In this document: piece by piece, positions 1-8,896 of the stretch
Layout of the letters: each line of letters starts with the position of its first letter
Position numbering within the stretch: the stretch's first letter is position 1
Assembly: GCA_046756445.1 (NCBI GenBank)
Contig: JBHHWI010000008.1
Coordinates: 1-51,414, forward strand
Source: JACZWL01 sp046756445
Lineage (GTDB): Bacteria; Pseudomonadota; Gammaproteobacteria; Steroidobacterales; Woeseiaceae
Direction of reading: 5' to 3'
DNA: 51,414 nucleotides
Notes under the pieces: model-generated
Told to the model about the DNA's origin: nothing
Seen by the model: the letters and a program-made list of their open reading frames with translations, nothing else
Databases searched by the model: none
Translations under genes and position numbers: made by a program

Positions 1-23
1 CCGCGTGCGCGTGCAGTAGATTC

Positions 24-175
24 GGTGCCGGAGCGAACTTTCCGAACTTTCCTCCGTGTGCCGCGTAACAGCAAAGCCGGCTCAGGCGCCCGCATCGAAT
101 TGACTGAGAGGGGACCAGGGTGCCTGTGAACACAGCCGACAGGCTCGGAAAGTTCGGAAAGTTCGCTCCGGCACC
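24..175. repeat. 152-bp element with perfect 29-bp inverted ends
   Basis: Positions 24-52 and 147-175 are exact reverse complements over 29 bases (outer end GGTGCCGGAGCG), separated by 94 bp of unique sequence. Each arm contains the word GAACTTTCC twice in tandem. The right arm ends at the base just before the stop codon of the minus-strand transporter gene. It has no coding capacity. The layout suits a MITE or a paired REP-like element; it could also act as a 3' mRNA hairpin. No clear target-site duplication is visible and there is no second copy in the window. Confidence 0.75.
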
Positions 176-1582
176 CTAGGGATTGAAACCGACTGCGTCG
201 CCGATGTGAATCGTCAGGATCAGGAATATGGCCGCCATCGCAAATAGCTTCGCGAGCAGTGGTCCGGTGAATCTGACCCAGGCGCCGTAGGGAATCTTGC
301 CGAGGGCCAGAGCGCCCATCACCAATGCACTGGTCGGCACGATCATATTCGTGAAGCCGTCGCCGAACTGGTATGCCAGCACCGCGGTCTGTTGTGGCAC
401 GCCGGTAAGCGTTGCAAGCGGTGACATGATCGGCATCGTCACAAAAGCCTGGCCACTGCCGGACGGAATGAAGAAGTTGCAAACCGTCTGCACGACGAGC
501 ATGCCCAATGCCGCCACTTCGGCACCGAAATTTTTCAGGAGGCCTGCGAGCGCGTTGATAATGGTGTCGATAACGTGGCCGTCGACCAGGACGACCTCGA
601 TCGTTCTGGCGAATCCGACGATCAATGCCGCGGCGGTCATTTCGGCGGCGCCGCGTATGAATGTCCGGCTGGTTTCACCGGCGGGAATTCTCGCGATAGC
701 CGCCGCTATCAGTCCTATCGCCAGGAACACGGCGTTCAGTTCGGGAATATACCAGTCGTACTTCGCCACACCGGCGACGAAGCCGACGATGCCGCCGGCG
801 AATACGAGCAGGATTGCGATGCGCGGGACGGTCAGGCGCACGTCATGCGGCGGGTCAAACCCACTACTATAGTCGACGTGTCCGACCAGACTTGCTTCAG
901 GGTCGTGCTGTACCTTTATCGCATACCGGTACAGGTGGTGAAAAGCCACGGCAAGGAACGCTGCAAGCATCACCAAGCGAAGCGCCCACCCGGACGTGAT
1001 CGGGACGTTTGCGATGTTCTGTGCGATGATAACCCCGAAAGGATTTGTCCCGGCGCAGGCCCAGCCTATGCCGTACGGTATCCAGACCATGCCCATCGCA
1101 ACGATGGCATCCATTCGCATCGCGAGGCTCATGGTGACGATGATCGGTATCAGCGGCACATATTCTTCACCCATGCCGATCGTGTAGGCGCCGAGGCTGA
1201 ACATGACGAGACACCCGGCAATGAGTATCCACGGGCTTTTGCCCAGTTTTACGACCGCCTTGTGGAGCACGGCGTCGATTGCGCCGCTGCGGCGAAGAAT
1301 GGCGATCACGCCGCCGACCAGAAAGATCAGGAAAATTATGTCCTGGGCGGCTTCGAGTCCCTTCGGTATGGCCAGCAGAAAATACCAGGGAGGAACATCG
1401 ATCTGCTGTTCCGGCAACGCCCTGACATATGTCTCGGCGACGACCATGGAGCGCTTGGGGTTCTCCGGATACGGTTGGCGCTCAAACTGGCCCTGGGGAA
1501 CGATATAAACAAGGAGCTGAGCGAAGACGATGATCGAGAAAATCAGTACGAGGGAATCGAAGGACCAGGAACGTTTGGTCAT
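176..1582 (-). CDS. YfcC-family (C4-dicarboxylate/basic amino acid type) membrane carrier
   Basis: Predicted inner-membrane secondary transporter of 468 residues with about 12 hydrophobic segments. It fits the YfcC/DcuC-like branch of the ion transporter superfamily, which includes dicarboxylate and arginine/ornithine carriers; the substrate cannot be read from the sequence. Visible family motifs are GTNPFGVIIAQN in the middle and NFFIPSGSGQA near the C terminus, the two re-entrant substrate loops expected in this superfamily. I chose the ATG at 1582 (MTKRSW) because AGGAG lies 7 nt upstream; the frame stays open further upstream but that extension is not hydrophobic and has no ribosome site. 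It is divergent from the ABC operon. Confidence 0.85.
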   Translation of the reverse strand: MTKRSWSFDSLVLIFSIIVFAQLLVYIVPQGQFERQPYPENPKRSMVVAETYVRALPEQQIDVPPWYFLLAIPKGLEAAQDIIFLIFLVGGVIAILRRSGAIDAVLHKAVVKLGKSPWILIAGCLVMFSLGAYTIGMGEEYVPLIPIIVTMSLAMRMDAIVAMGMVWIPYGIGWACAGTNPFGVIIAQNIANVPITSGWALRLVMLAAFLAVAFHHLYRYAIKVQHDPEASLVGHVDYSSGFDPPHDVRLTVPRIAILLVFAGGIVGFVAGVAKYDWYIPELNAVFLAIGLIAAAIARIPAGETSRTFIRGAAEMTAAALIVGFARTIEVVLVDGHVIDTIINALAGLLKNFGAEVAALGMLVVQTVCNFFIPSGSGQAFVTMPIMSPLATLTGVPQQTAVLAYQFGDGFTNMIVPTSALVMGALALGKIPYGAWVRFTGPLLAKLFAMAAIFLILTIHIGDAVGFNP

Positions 1583-1729
1583 CAGAGCACTCCTGTCGTT
1601 GCCGCCTTGGGCCGCCCGCGGACGCCAGTATATAGAACCCGGGCGCTCTTCCCTATCTTGCGGGAAAAAGGACTTTTTGATAAAAAGTGCAGCCGCGCAA
1701 ATCCGGGTGTCCAGTGTGAGCGTGACTCC

Positions 1730-2668
1730 ATGATCGAAATCGACAGCCTTACCAAGGACTACGGCCGCCACAGGGTCGTGGACAACCTGACGTTTCACTG
1801 TAACGCCGGCGAGGTTTTGGGCTTCCTCGGTCCCAACGGCGCCGGCAAGACGACCACCATGAGAATGCTCACGGGCTTCGTGACGCCCACCTCAGGCCGG
1901 GCATCGATTTGCGGTCACGATATCGAAACCGACGCACTGGCCGCCAGGCGGCGACTGGGTTATCTGCCGGAGGGTGCGCCCTGCTATCCGGAAATGACGC
2001 CGGCGTCGTTCCTGGATTTCATTGCCGATATCCGTGAGCTCGAGAGCCCCATACGCAGGGAACGCCTCGACGACGTCATCGGCAAGCTCCACCTGGAGCC
2101 GGTGCTCAATCAGACTATCGATACCTTGTCGAAGGGCTTCAAGCGGCGGGTCGGGCTGGCACAGGCCATACTGCACGATCCGGATGTATTGATCCTGGAC
2201 GAGCCCACCGACGGCCTGGACCCGAATCAGAAATATGAGGTCCGTGAGCTGATCCGTTCCATGGCGGCCGACAAGCTGATCGTCATCTCGACCCATATCC
2301 TCGAGGAAGTGGAGGCGGTCTGCAGCCGCGCCATCATCATCGACGAGGGCAGGATCCTGGCCGACGACAGCCCCCGGCGGCTCGCCGAAAGGTCCCGCTA
2401 TCACAATGCCGTGCGAATCGGTCTCGCCGACGGGACTGATTTCGACGCGATTCGTGCCGCGATCGATCAACTGGCATCTGTCGGAACGACCGAGTCCGAC
2501 CGCGAGCATCACACGATTACGGCCATCGCCGCGGGGAACGGCAAAGCGCCCTGGCGTGACGTATCCGACCTGATATCGGAACAGGGCTGGCAGGTCTCGA
2601 GCGTGCAACTCGAGGGCGGCCGGCTGGACGAGGTATTCCGGCAGATCACGAGAGGTGCTGCGGCGTGA
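1730..2668 (+). CDS. Gld-type ABC transporter ATP-binding protein
   Basis: ATPase subunit (312 aa) of a four-gene ABC-2 type export system related to GldA of gliding bacteria, here in a proteobacterial setting. The Walker A motif GPNGAGKTT is near residue 38, the signature LSKGFKRRVG is in the middle, and Walker B LILDEPTDGLDP is followed by the switch histidine in ISTH. The C-terminal 80 residues form the extra domain usual in DrrA/GldA-like ATPases. The frame is open far upstream, but homology starts at MIEIDSL, so the ATG at 1730 is used. Its stop overlaps the GTG of the next gene (GTGA), indicating translational coupling with the permease. The exported substrate is unknown. Confidence 0.9.
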   Translation: MIEIDSLTKDYGRHRVVDNLTFHCNAGEVLGFLGPNGAGKTTTMRMLTGFVTPTSGRASICGHDIETDALAARRRLGYLPEGAPCYPEMTPASFLDFIADIRELESPIRRERLDDVIGKLHLEPVLNQTIDTLSKGFKRRVGLAQAILHDPDVLILDEPTDGLDPNQKYEVRELIRSMAADKLIVISTHILEEVEAVCSRAIIIDEGRILADDSPRRLAERSRYHNAVRIGLADGTDFDAIRAAIDQLASVGTTESDREHHTITAIAAGNGKAPWRDVSDLISEQGWQVSSVQLEGGRLDEVFRQITRGAAA

Positions 2669-3399
2669 ACCTGATCCGCGCACTCTTCCGACGGGAGCTG
2701 CAGAGCTACTTCGCAACACCGGTCGCCTACGTGTTCATCGTGATCTATCTCGTTCTGATGGGGACATTCACGTTCTACCTAGGACAGTTCTATGAGCGCG
2801 GCCAGGCGGACCTGTCGTCATTCTTCAACTACCACCCCTGGCTGTATCTATTCCTCGTGCCCGCTATTTCCATGCGATTATGGGCGGAGGAGCGCAAGAC
2901 CGGCAGTATCGAGCTGCTGATGACCATGCCGATCACCCCGTGGCAGGCCGTGCTCGGCAAGTATCTGGCCGCCTGGGCTTTCACGGCTATCGCACTGGCG
3001 CTGACGTTCCCGGTCTGGATAACCGTCAACTATCTCGGCAACCCCGATAACGGTGCGATCCTGGCCGCCTATATCGGCAGTCTCCTGATGGCAGGCGGGT
3101 TCCTGGCGATCGGCGCATGCATTTCCGCAACGACCCGTAATCAGGTGATTGCGTTCGTGATCACGGTTGTCGTCTGTTTCGGATTTCTGCTATCCGGATT
3201 CCCGCTGGTGCTCGATCTTTTCTCGGGCTGGGCCCCGCAGCTGGTCGTCGATGGGATCGCGTCGCTCAGTTTCCTGACTCATTTCGCGACCATCAGCAAG
3301 GGCGTGATCGACTTTCGCGACCTGGTCTATTTCGGACTGCTCACCGGGGCTTTCCTTTACGCCAACACGATCTTGTTGCAGTGGAAGCAAGCGGACTGA
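2665..3399 (+). CDS. ABC-2 type permease (GldF-like)
   Basis: Membrane subunit of 244 residues with about six transmembrane segments, matching the short GldF-like ABC-2 permeases that pair with the preceding ATPase. The N terminus RALFRRELQSYFATPVAYVF is characteristic of this group: an amphipathic helix leading into the first membrane span. The conserved WAEERKTGSIELLMTMPI coupling-helix segment follows the second span. The start is GTG at 2665, overlapping the ATPase stop by four bases. The next gene begins two nucleotides after its TGA, so the whole set is one operon. It probably forms the dimeric channel; the cargo is unknown. Confidence 0.88.
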   Translation: MNLIRALFRRELQSYFATPVAYVFIVIYLVLMGTFTFYLGQFYERGQADLSSFFNYHPWLYLFLVPAISMRLWAEERKTGSIELLMTMPITPWQAVLGKYLAAWAFTAIALALTFPVWITVNYLGNPDNGAILAAYIGSLLMAGGFLAIGACISATTRNQVIAFVITVVVCFGFLLSGFPLVLDLFSGWAPQLVVDGIASLSFLTHFATISKGVIDFRDLVYFGLLTGAFLYANTILLQWKQAD

Positions 3400-3401
3400 A
3401 C

Positions 3402-5309
3402 ATGACGACAGCAAGGCAACGGAACATCAGTGCATCGAGCTTCCTGTTAATCGCGCTCGGGTTTATTGCCGCGATAATCATCAGCAATCAGGTCTTCAGC
3501 GGCTGGCGAGTCGACCTGACGCAGCATCGCCTGTATACGCTGTCGGAAGGGACACAGCGCATTCTCGAGAATCTCGAGGAACCGATTAACCTCTACTTTT
3601 ACTACTCGGATAAGGCGACCGAGGATATGTCGTCGCTCCGCGGTTACGCCAACCGCGTGCGCGAAATGCTCGAGGAGTTTGAACGCGGCGCCGATGGCAA
3701 CATCAGACTCAGCGTCATCGACCCATTGCCGTTTTCGGAAGTCGAGGACCGCGCGGCGCAGTTCGGTCTCCAGGGAATCCGTGTTGCGGCCACGCCGGAT
3801 CCGATCTACATGGGACTGGCGGGCACCGACAGCATCGACAACGAGGAAATCATCTCTTTTTTCCAGCCGGACAAAGAGCAGTTTCTCGAATACGACATCG
3901 CGAAACTGGTCAGCACCCTGGCAGATCCCGAACGAAAAGTGATCGGCCTGATCTCTGGAGCGCCGATGAGCGGCAATTTCGACCCCCAGACACAACAGAT
4001 GGACCCGCCCTGGGTCATTTACCAGCAGGTCCAGCAGTTGTTCGAGGTCCGGAGTCTCGGTACGGAGATTGACTCGATCGACGACCACATCGGCATGCTG
4101 TGGATCGTACAGCCGAAGAATCTGAACAACGCGACGCTCTATGCGATCGATCAGTTCATCATGCACGGCGGCCGGGCGATGATCTTCGTCGATCCGCTCG
4201 CCGAAGCGGATCCGGCGGCACCGGCTCCGGGAATGCCGCACGGCATGCCACCGCAGGGACAGAGCTCCGAGCTGCCTTCCCTGTTCGAGGCCTGGGGTCT
4301 GAGATTCTCGACCTTGGATGTCGTTGCGGATGCCCGGCTGGCGCTGCCTGTCGCGGTCGGTCCCGGCGGCATGCCCACGCGTCATCTCGGTTTGTTGGGC
4401 CTGACCGAAGCGCAACTCAATGACGAGGACGTCATCACGGCCGATCTCAACACGATCAATGTGGGCACGGCCGGGCACATCAGCGTCACCGAGGATTCCG
4501 GCACGACCATCGAGCCACTCCTCAGCACCAGCCCGGCCTCGGGCATTCTTTCGAGTTCGAAGTTCAGTTTCCTGCCGGATCCATCCAGCCTGTTCGATGG
4601 CTTCGTTCAGACGGCCGAGCCCTACGTCATCGCCGCCCGGTTGAGTGGCGAGGTGCAGAGCGCCTTTCCGGATGGCTCGCCGACGACCGACATGTCATCG
4701 GAGGATGAGCCCGATAATAAGACGGCCGATACATCGTCGCACCTGGCGAAATCGACCGGTCCCGTCAACCTGATTGTCGTGGCCGACGTCGACATCCTGA
4801 GCGACCGACTGTGGGTGCAACAGCAAAACTTTTTCGGGCAACGCATCGCCAACGCATTTGCCAGTAACGGTGCCTTCGTGGTCAACGCGCTGGAGAGCCT
4901 CGCCGGCAGCGCAGATCTGATCGGCGTGCGCAGCCGCGCCACCTATTCGCGGCCATTTACGAAGGTAGAGGAATTGCGTGTCGAAGCGGAAGCCCGCTAC
5001 CGCGAGACCGAGCAGCGCCTGCAAAGCGAGCTCGCGGAGACGGAACGAAGGCTCGGAGAATTGCAGTCCTCCCGCGAGGATACCGGCAACATACTCCTGA
5101 CCAGCGAACAGCAGGCGGAGATCGACCGCTTCATCGATCAGCGGGCCACAATTCGCAAAGACTTGCGTGCCGTCCAACGTGGCCTCGACAAGAACATCGA
5201 ACAACTCGGAACCACGCTGAAGATCATCAACACGGCGCTCGTACCGGCACTGCTGACGATATTCGTCCTGATTGCCGTCTGGCGAAAATCACGCCGGGAC
5301 ATCACATGA
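3402..5309 (+). CDS. GldG-family ABC transporter auxiliary protein
   Basis: A 635-residue membrane-anchored extracytoplasmic protein of the GldG family, the third component of Gld-type ABC systems. An N-terminal membrane span (residues about 15-35) precedes a large periplasmic domain beginning VDLTQHRLYTLSEGT, the hallmark opening of this family. A charged coiled coil (roughly residues 525-600, rich in Glu, Arg and Gln) and a C-terminal membrane span close the protein. ATG at 3402 follows the permease stop directly; an in-frame GTG at 3381 would overlap the permease and is less likely. A Gly/Pro/Met-rich loop (around 270-290) interrupts the periplasmic domain. Its molecular role is not established. 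Confidence 0.87.
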   Translation: MTTARQRNISASSFLLIALGFIAAIIISNQVFSGWRVDLTQHRLYTLSEGTQRILENLEEPINLYFYYSDKATEDMSSLRGYANRVREMLEEFERGADGNIRLSVIDPLPFSEVEDRAAQFGLQGIRVAATPDPIYMGLAGTDSIDNEEIISFFQPDKEQFLEYDIAKLVSTLADPERKVIGLISGAPMSGNFDPQTQQMDPPWVIYQQVQQLFEVRSLGTEIDSIDDHIGMLWIVQPKNLNNATLYAIDQFIMHGGRAMIFVDPLAEADPAAPAPGMPHGMPPQGQSSELPSLFEAWGLRFSTLDVVADARLALPVAVGPGGMPTRHLGLLGLTEAQLNDEDVITADLNTINVGTAGHISVTEDSGTTIEPLLSTSPASGILSSSKFSFLPDPSSLFDGFVQTAEPYVIAARLSGEVQSAFPDGSPTTDMSSEDEPDNKTADTSSHLAKSTGPVNLIVVADVDILSDRLWVQQQNFFGQRIANAFASNGAFVVNALESLAGSADLIGVRSRATYSRPFTKVEELRVEAEARYRETEQRLQSELAETERRLGELQSSREDTGNILLTSEQQAEIDRFIDQRATIRKDLRAVQRGLDKNIEQLGTTLKIINTALVPALLTIFVLIAVWRKSRRDIT

Positions 5310-6295
5310 GCGCGCGTCAAATAAAGACACTCGCAATCGTACTCCTGGTATTGGTTGCGACTCTGGTTGCCATAAACGTCTCCGAAGACCAGGGCGATAC
5401 ATCCATTAACGGGCAGCTATTCCCGCAGTTGAAGGGTCAACTGAACAGCATTAGCGAGGTGTCAATCACCAGGGCCGGCGAGTCAATCACCGTGAAGAAT
5501 AATTCCGGTCAATGGGTCGTCGCCGAGCGCGACGACTATCCTGCTGACACCGGCAAGCTGCGCAAGCTGCTGCTGGCGCTCGCCGACGCCTCGAGGCTCG
5601 AAGAGAAGACATCGAATCCGGACATGTATCCGCGGCTCGGCGTGGAGGACATGAAGGAGACGAGCGAAGGCGTGGAGATCCGCATTTCGGGTGCTGAAGC
5701 CCCGGTTTCGTTGATCATCGGCAAGCTCGCGCAGCGAAAATATCGCTATGCGCGCGTTTCCGGGCAAGCCACGAGCTGGCTGATCAACCAGAACCCGGTC
5801 GTGCCCGCCGATGCCGGCGATTGGCTGTTGCCCGAGATTCTCGATATCGACGCCTCGCGCGTTCGGTCGGTGACGATAACCCACGATGACGGCGAAACGA
5901 TTCATTTACAAAAAGAAGACGCCGAGGACAATAACTTCAGCGTGCCGGACATGCCGGATCGACGTGAGCTGCGATACCCGAGCATCGTCAATGGCATTGC
6001 CGGCGTCGTGAGCAATTTGAATCTGGAAGACGTATCCAGGGCCTCCGCATCCGTCGGCGATGGAAGCAACGCAAAGACTGTCTTCACGATGTTCGACGGC
6101 CTGCAGCTTACGGTCGAATCCTTCGCTCGTGACGAGAATACCTGGATCAGGCTGACCGCGAGTCAGGATGATGCGGACTCGAGTGAAGCCGCCGAAATCA
6201 ATGCCAGGACCTCGGGCTGGGAATACCAGCTTCAGAGTTACAAGGGCGATCAGTTACGGCGCCGCTGGAATGATATTCTGAAGGAAAATGAGTAG
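5306..6295 (+). CDS. DUF4340 domain protein of the Gld-type ABC operon
   Basis: A 329-residue protein with one N-terminal membrane anchor (residues about 7-23) and an extracytoplasmic DUF4340 domain made of repeated segments of the type SEVSITRAGESITVKNNSGQ. DUF4340 proteins are the usual fourth member of these ABC operons and are thought to work at the envelope with the GldG-like protein; no catalytic motif is visible. Its ATG overlaps the stop of the upstream gene (ATGA), so it is translationally coupled. A 12-bp perfect hairpin starts six bases after its stop and probably ends or stabilises the operon mRNA. Confidence 0.85.
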   Translation: MSARQIKTLAIVLLVLVATLVAINVSEDQGDTSINGQLFPQLKGQLNSISEVSITRAGESITVKNNSGQWVVAERDDYPADTGKLRKLLLALADASRLEEKTSNPDMYPRLGVEDMKETSEGVEIRISGAEAPVSLIIGKLAQRKYRYARVSGQATSWLINQNPVVPADAGDWLLPEILDIDASRVRSVTITHDDGETIHLQKEDAEDNNFSVPDMPDRRELRYPSIVNGIAGVVSNLNLEDVSRASASVGDGSNAKTVFTMFDGLQLTVESFARDENTWIRLTASQDDADSSEAAEINARTSGWEYQLQSYKGDQLRRRWNDILKENE

Positions 6296-6300
6296 CGCCG

Positions 6301-6328
6301 GGGGACGGACCCCGTAGGGTCCGTCCCC
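6301..6328. repeat. Perfect 12-bp palindrome (REP-like or terminator hairpin)
   Basis: GGGGACGGACCC (6301-6312) and GGGTCCGTCCCC (6317-6328) are perfect complements around a four-base CGTA loop. It sits between the ends of two convergent genes, the DUF4340 gene and the repeat-protein gene. The stem is very GC-rich; on the plus strand it is followed by GATTTGGATTTT rather than a clean U-run, so it may be a dispersed REP-type palindrome serving as a terminator or as an RNA 3'-end barrier. Confidence 0.7.
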
Positions 6329-6338
6329 GATTTGGATT

Positions 6339-6857
6339 TTACCGGCGACGACCGTGGCGACGATCGATGTGCCTGCCGCGACGGTCATGGCGTCTGTCGA
6401 TGCGATGGCCTTTCCTGTCCAGGCGACGATCGATGCGCTCGCCCTTGCGGTCAAGATGGCGATCGATACGGTCGCCCTTTTCGTCCAGCCGCTGATCGAT
6501 TCGATCACCCTTGCGGTCAAGCCGACGATCGATTTCGTCGCCTTTGTGGTCCAGACGATCCGAAAGCCGGTCCCTGCCGGCGTCCGCAGCGCGATCCGAA
6601 GCGCGATCCAGCCTTCTGTCAATCCGATCACCTTGATGATCCAGGTGATCGTTAATTCGGTCACCGCGATCGTCCAGGCGGTCATTGATGCGGTCGCCCC
6701 TGTCATCGAGGCGTTCCTCGATACGGTCGCCGCGCTTGTCACGGCGGTCCTCGATGCGATCGCCTGCATCGGCATGTGCGCTGCTGCCTGAAATAAGCGC
6801 AGCGCCGATGACGAACGCAGGGATGACTGCCGTGTCCCAGACTTTCCTGATTCTCAT
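6339..6857 (-). CDS. Secreted or periplasmic protein of 11-residue charged helical repeats
   Basis: A 172-residue protein not assignable to a named enzyme family. A signal peptide (residues 1 to about 30, ending in SSAHA) is followed almost entirely by an 11-residue repeat close to GDRIDRRLDRK, about a dozen copies, the last ones becoming His/Arg-rich (HDRRGRH). The gene therefore shows a 33-bp tandem periodicity. Hydrophobic Ile and Leu fall at fixed positions between Asp/Arg pairs, as in hendecad coiled coils and in group 3 LEA or apolipoprotein repeats. The ATG at 6857 has AAGGAGA six bases upstream; an ATG 21 bases earlier would overlap that ribosome site. Function unknown; an extended amphipathic rod in the envelope is my inference. 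Confidence 0.75.
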   Translation of the reverse strand: MRIRKVWDTAVIPAFVIGAALISGSSAHADAGDRIEDRRDKRGDRIEERLDDRGDRINDRLDDRGDRINDHLDHQGDRIDRRLDRASDRAADAGRDRLSDRLDHKGDEIDRRLDRKGDRIDQRLDEKGDRIDRHLDRKGERIDRRLDRKGHRIDRRHDRRGRHIDRRHGRRR

Positions 6858-6981
6858 GTCCGTTCTCCTTGTATCCATATGAGTTGGCCCTTGTTATGCT
6901 CTCAACGCGCGCAGAGAGCCGCGGTTGACATCCTCAACGGCGTGAAATCCGATTATTGTCAAGCAGCCGGGGGAGAAATCT

Positions 6982-8286
6982 TTGCAGTCAGAAGGGATTG
7001 CTGCGACCGGCCGGGACATCAATGCTGCGTTTCGGAGGCACCGCCTCCGCGTCATGCTCGCGATTACGCTTGGCTACGGCTTCATCTATACGTGCCGGCT
7101 CGGCCTGTCGATCGTCAAGAAGCCGCTGATCGACGGCAACATTTTCTCGGTCGAGGAGCTCGGCATGATCGGCGCCGCGCTGTTCTATGGCTACGCCGCC
7201 GGCAAATTATTCAACGGCTTTCTCTCCGACTACTTCAAGCCGCGATTATTTTTCAGCGCCAGCATCTTCCTGTCGGCGTTGATCAATCTCGCCATGGGAT
7301 CGTCGACGCTGCTCTGGGTGTCGATTTCACTGTGGGCGCTCAACGGCTGGTTCCAGGGCATGGCGGCGCCTTCGGCCGTGATAACCATCACCAACTGGTT
7401 CGGGCTGCATGAACGCGGCCGCCGATACGGTATCTGGAGCGCATCTCACGCCATCGGCGAAGGCCTGACCTTTTACGTCATTGCAGCGATCGTCGCGGCA
7501 TATGGATGGCGCTATGGATACATTACGCCGGGCATTATCTGCATCGCGGTTGCTGCATGGGTGTATTCATTCATGCGAAACGCGCCGGCGAGCATCGGAC
7601 TCCCGACGGTTAACGAATGGCTGGGAGCCGATCCGCAGCCATCGACCGAAAGGAACACGTGGCAGACACAAAGAGTCATTTTCGGTATCACCGCCATGTG
7701 GGTGGTCGCCCTTGCCAGTGCTCTCATGTATGTCACCCGATATGCGATCAACAGCTGGGGCGTGCTTTATCTTCAGGAGATTCGTGGCTATTCACTCATT
7801 GACGCCGGGTTTTTCCTGGCCGTCAACACGGTCGCAGGCATCGTTGGTTCCATTGCCTACGGTTACATATCCGACAAATGTTTCGACGCCCGAAGGCCTC
7901 CTGCGAATCTCATATTTGCGATCGTGGAGCTTCTCGCACTCCTCGCCATATTCTATGGCCCAACGAGCAACATTGTGCTTTTCTTCGCATTCGCGGTATA
8001 TGGCGCCGCCCTCAGCGGCCTCATCGCCTCCGTCGGCGGGCTGTTCGGCGTCGACATCGCACCGAGAGGCGCAACAGGCGCCGCCATGGGTTTCGTCGGC
8101 GTATTCAGCTACCTGGGAGCCGCCATCCAGGAGACCGCCAGCGCCGAATTGATCAGCAAGGGCATGACTTTGCAGGACGGCGTGCGCGTGTACGACTTCG
8201 ACCTCGCGATCTATTTCTGGATCGGCGCATCGGTCGTCTCGATGCTCCTGGCCGCCTCACTGTGGAAGACAAGGGTCAGGGACTGA
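6982..8286 (+). CDS. MFS transporter, organophosphate:phosphate antiporter type (UhpC/GlpT-like)
   Basis: A 434-residue inner-membrane carrier with 12 predicted spans of the major facilitator superfamily. The OPA (organophosphate/phosphate antiporter) look comes from the early segment YGFIYTCRLGLSIVKKPL, from GKLFNGFLSDYF after span 2, and from the NGWFQGMAAPS segment in span 4. No partner sensor is nearby, so transport rather than UhpC-like sensing is assumed. The start is TTG at 6982 with GGGGGAGAA just upstream; the next in-frame Met lies inside the conserved first span. A TTGACA box at 6925-6930 may be its -35 element. It is divergent from the repeat-protein gene. Confidence 0.82.
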   Translation: MQSEGIAATGRDINAAFRRHRLRVMLAITLGYGFIYTCRLGLSIVKKPLIDGNIFSVEELGMIGAALFYGYAAGKLFNGFLSDYFKPRLFFSASIFLSALINLAMGSSTLLWVSISLWALNGWFQGMAAPSAVITITNWFGLHERGRRYGIWSASHAIGEGLTFYVIAAIVAAYGWRYGYITPGIICIAVAAWVYSFMRNAPASIGLPTVNEWLGADPQPSTERNTWQTQRVIFGITAMWVVALASALMYVTRYAINSWGVLYLQEIRGYSLIDAGFFLAVNTVAGIVGSIAYGYISDKCFDARRPPANLIFAIVELLALLAIFYGPTSNIVLFFAFAVYGAALSGLIASVGGLFGVDIAPRGATGAAMGFVGVFSYLGAAIQETASAELISKGMTLQDGVRVYDFDLAIYFWIGASVVSMLLAASLWKTRVRD

Positions 8287-8334
8287 TGGAGGAATGCAAG
8301 GTCATCGTGGTCGATCTCGAACGATCCGCGCAGG

Positions 8335-8784
8335 CTAATCGGCCTCGGGGCCGCCCTCGACTTCCGATTCCTCGACCGGCGGCTCCCGGACCTCGGGAGG
8401 GTCTTGCCTAACGGGCCCGACCTCCGGCGTCTCTTGGTCGGCTCCCTCCGGTTCCTCGACCGGGGCGGGCTCTGCAACCGGCCCGGCGGGTTCGGATTGG
8501 GCGACTTTCCGCGCTCGTTGTTCGGCCTCGGTGATTACGCTCGTCCAGTCCGCGCTGATGAAACCGTTAAAATCGTCTTCGATCCTGATTTCGTACCAGC
8601 CTTCGATGGACCGCACGAGCGGCATGCTATCGCCCTGATAGAGTCTGCCGATCACGTCGGATTCCGCACTCGGCTCGGCGCGGATATTGACGAAATCCTG
8701 CACGGATTCGAGCGGGACTACGGCGTCTGCTGTCGCAAGTACGGGTAGTCCCAGCGCAAACAACACAACCAGGGCGGCTCTCAT
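8335..8784 (-). CDS. Exported SH3-domain protein with acidic proline-rich tail
   Basis: A 149-residue protein with a signal peptide (residues 1 to about 20), a bacterial SH3 (SH3b) domain at about 25-85 (VNIRAEPSAESDVIGRLYQGD, then GWYEIRIEDDFNGFISADW), and a low-complexity Glu/Pro/Val tail. SH3b domains usually bind peptidoglycan or cell-wall proteins, so a periplasmic envelope role is likely. The ATG at 8784 has AGGAG six bases upstream. The tail has no recognisable domain. It lies downstream of the flavoprotein gene on the same strand but 112 bp away, so it probably has its own promoter. Confidence 0.8.
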   Translation of the reverse strand: MRAALVVLFALGLPVLATADAVVPLESVQDFVNIRAEPSAESDVIGRLYQGDSMPLVRSIEGWYEIRIEDDFNGFISADWTSVITEAEQRARKVAQSEPAGPVAEPAPVEEPEGADQETPEVGPVRQDPPEVREPPVEESEVEGGPEAD

Positions 8785-8896
8785 GACGGACTCCTAGGGT
8801 ATGTGCCCGCCTGCCTGTATGCCACATCCGGGCCGGCAATGAAACTCCGGATTCGGCCTCGGAGATAAGTGTGGATACCGGGCTTTATCGGTCCTG

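Noticed and set aside
575..1729. Upstream extension of the ABC ATPase frame
   Set aside because: It lies antisense to the YfcC carrier and has no ABC similarity; the ATPase fold starts at the ATG at 1730.
6354..6791. Open plus-strand frame of hydrophobic repeats opposite the 11-residue-repeat gene
   Set aside because: It is the antisense of a repetitive Asp/Arg coding region, which automatically yields Ile/Val/Ala-rich codons; it lacks a ribosome site, whereas the minus-strand frame has one plus a signal peptide.
6339..6857. CRISPR-like or satellite array
   Set aside because: The 33-bp period is in frame, diverged between units and has no conserved repeat with unique spacers; it is a repeat-coding gene.
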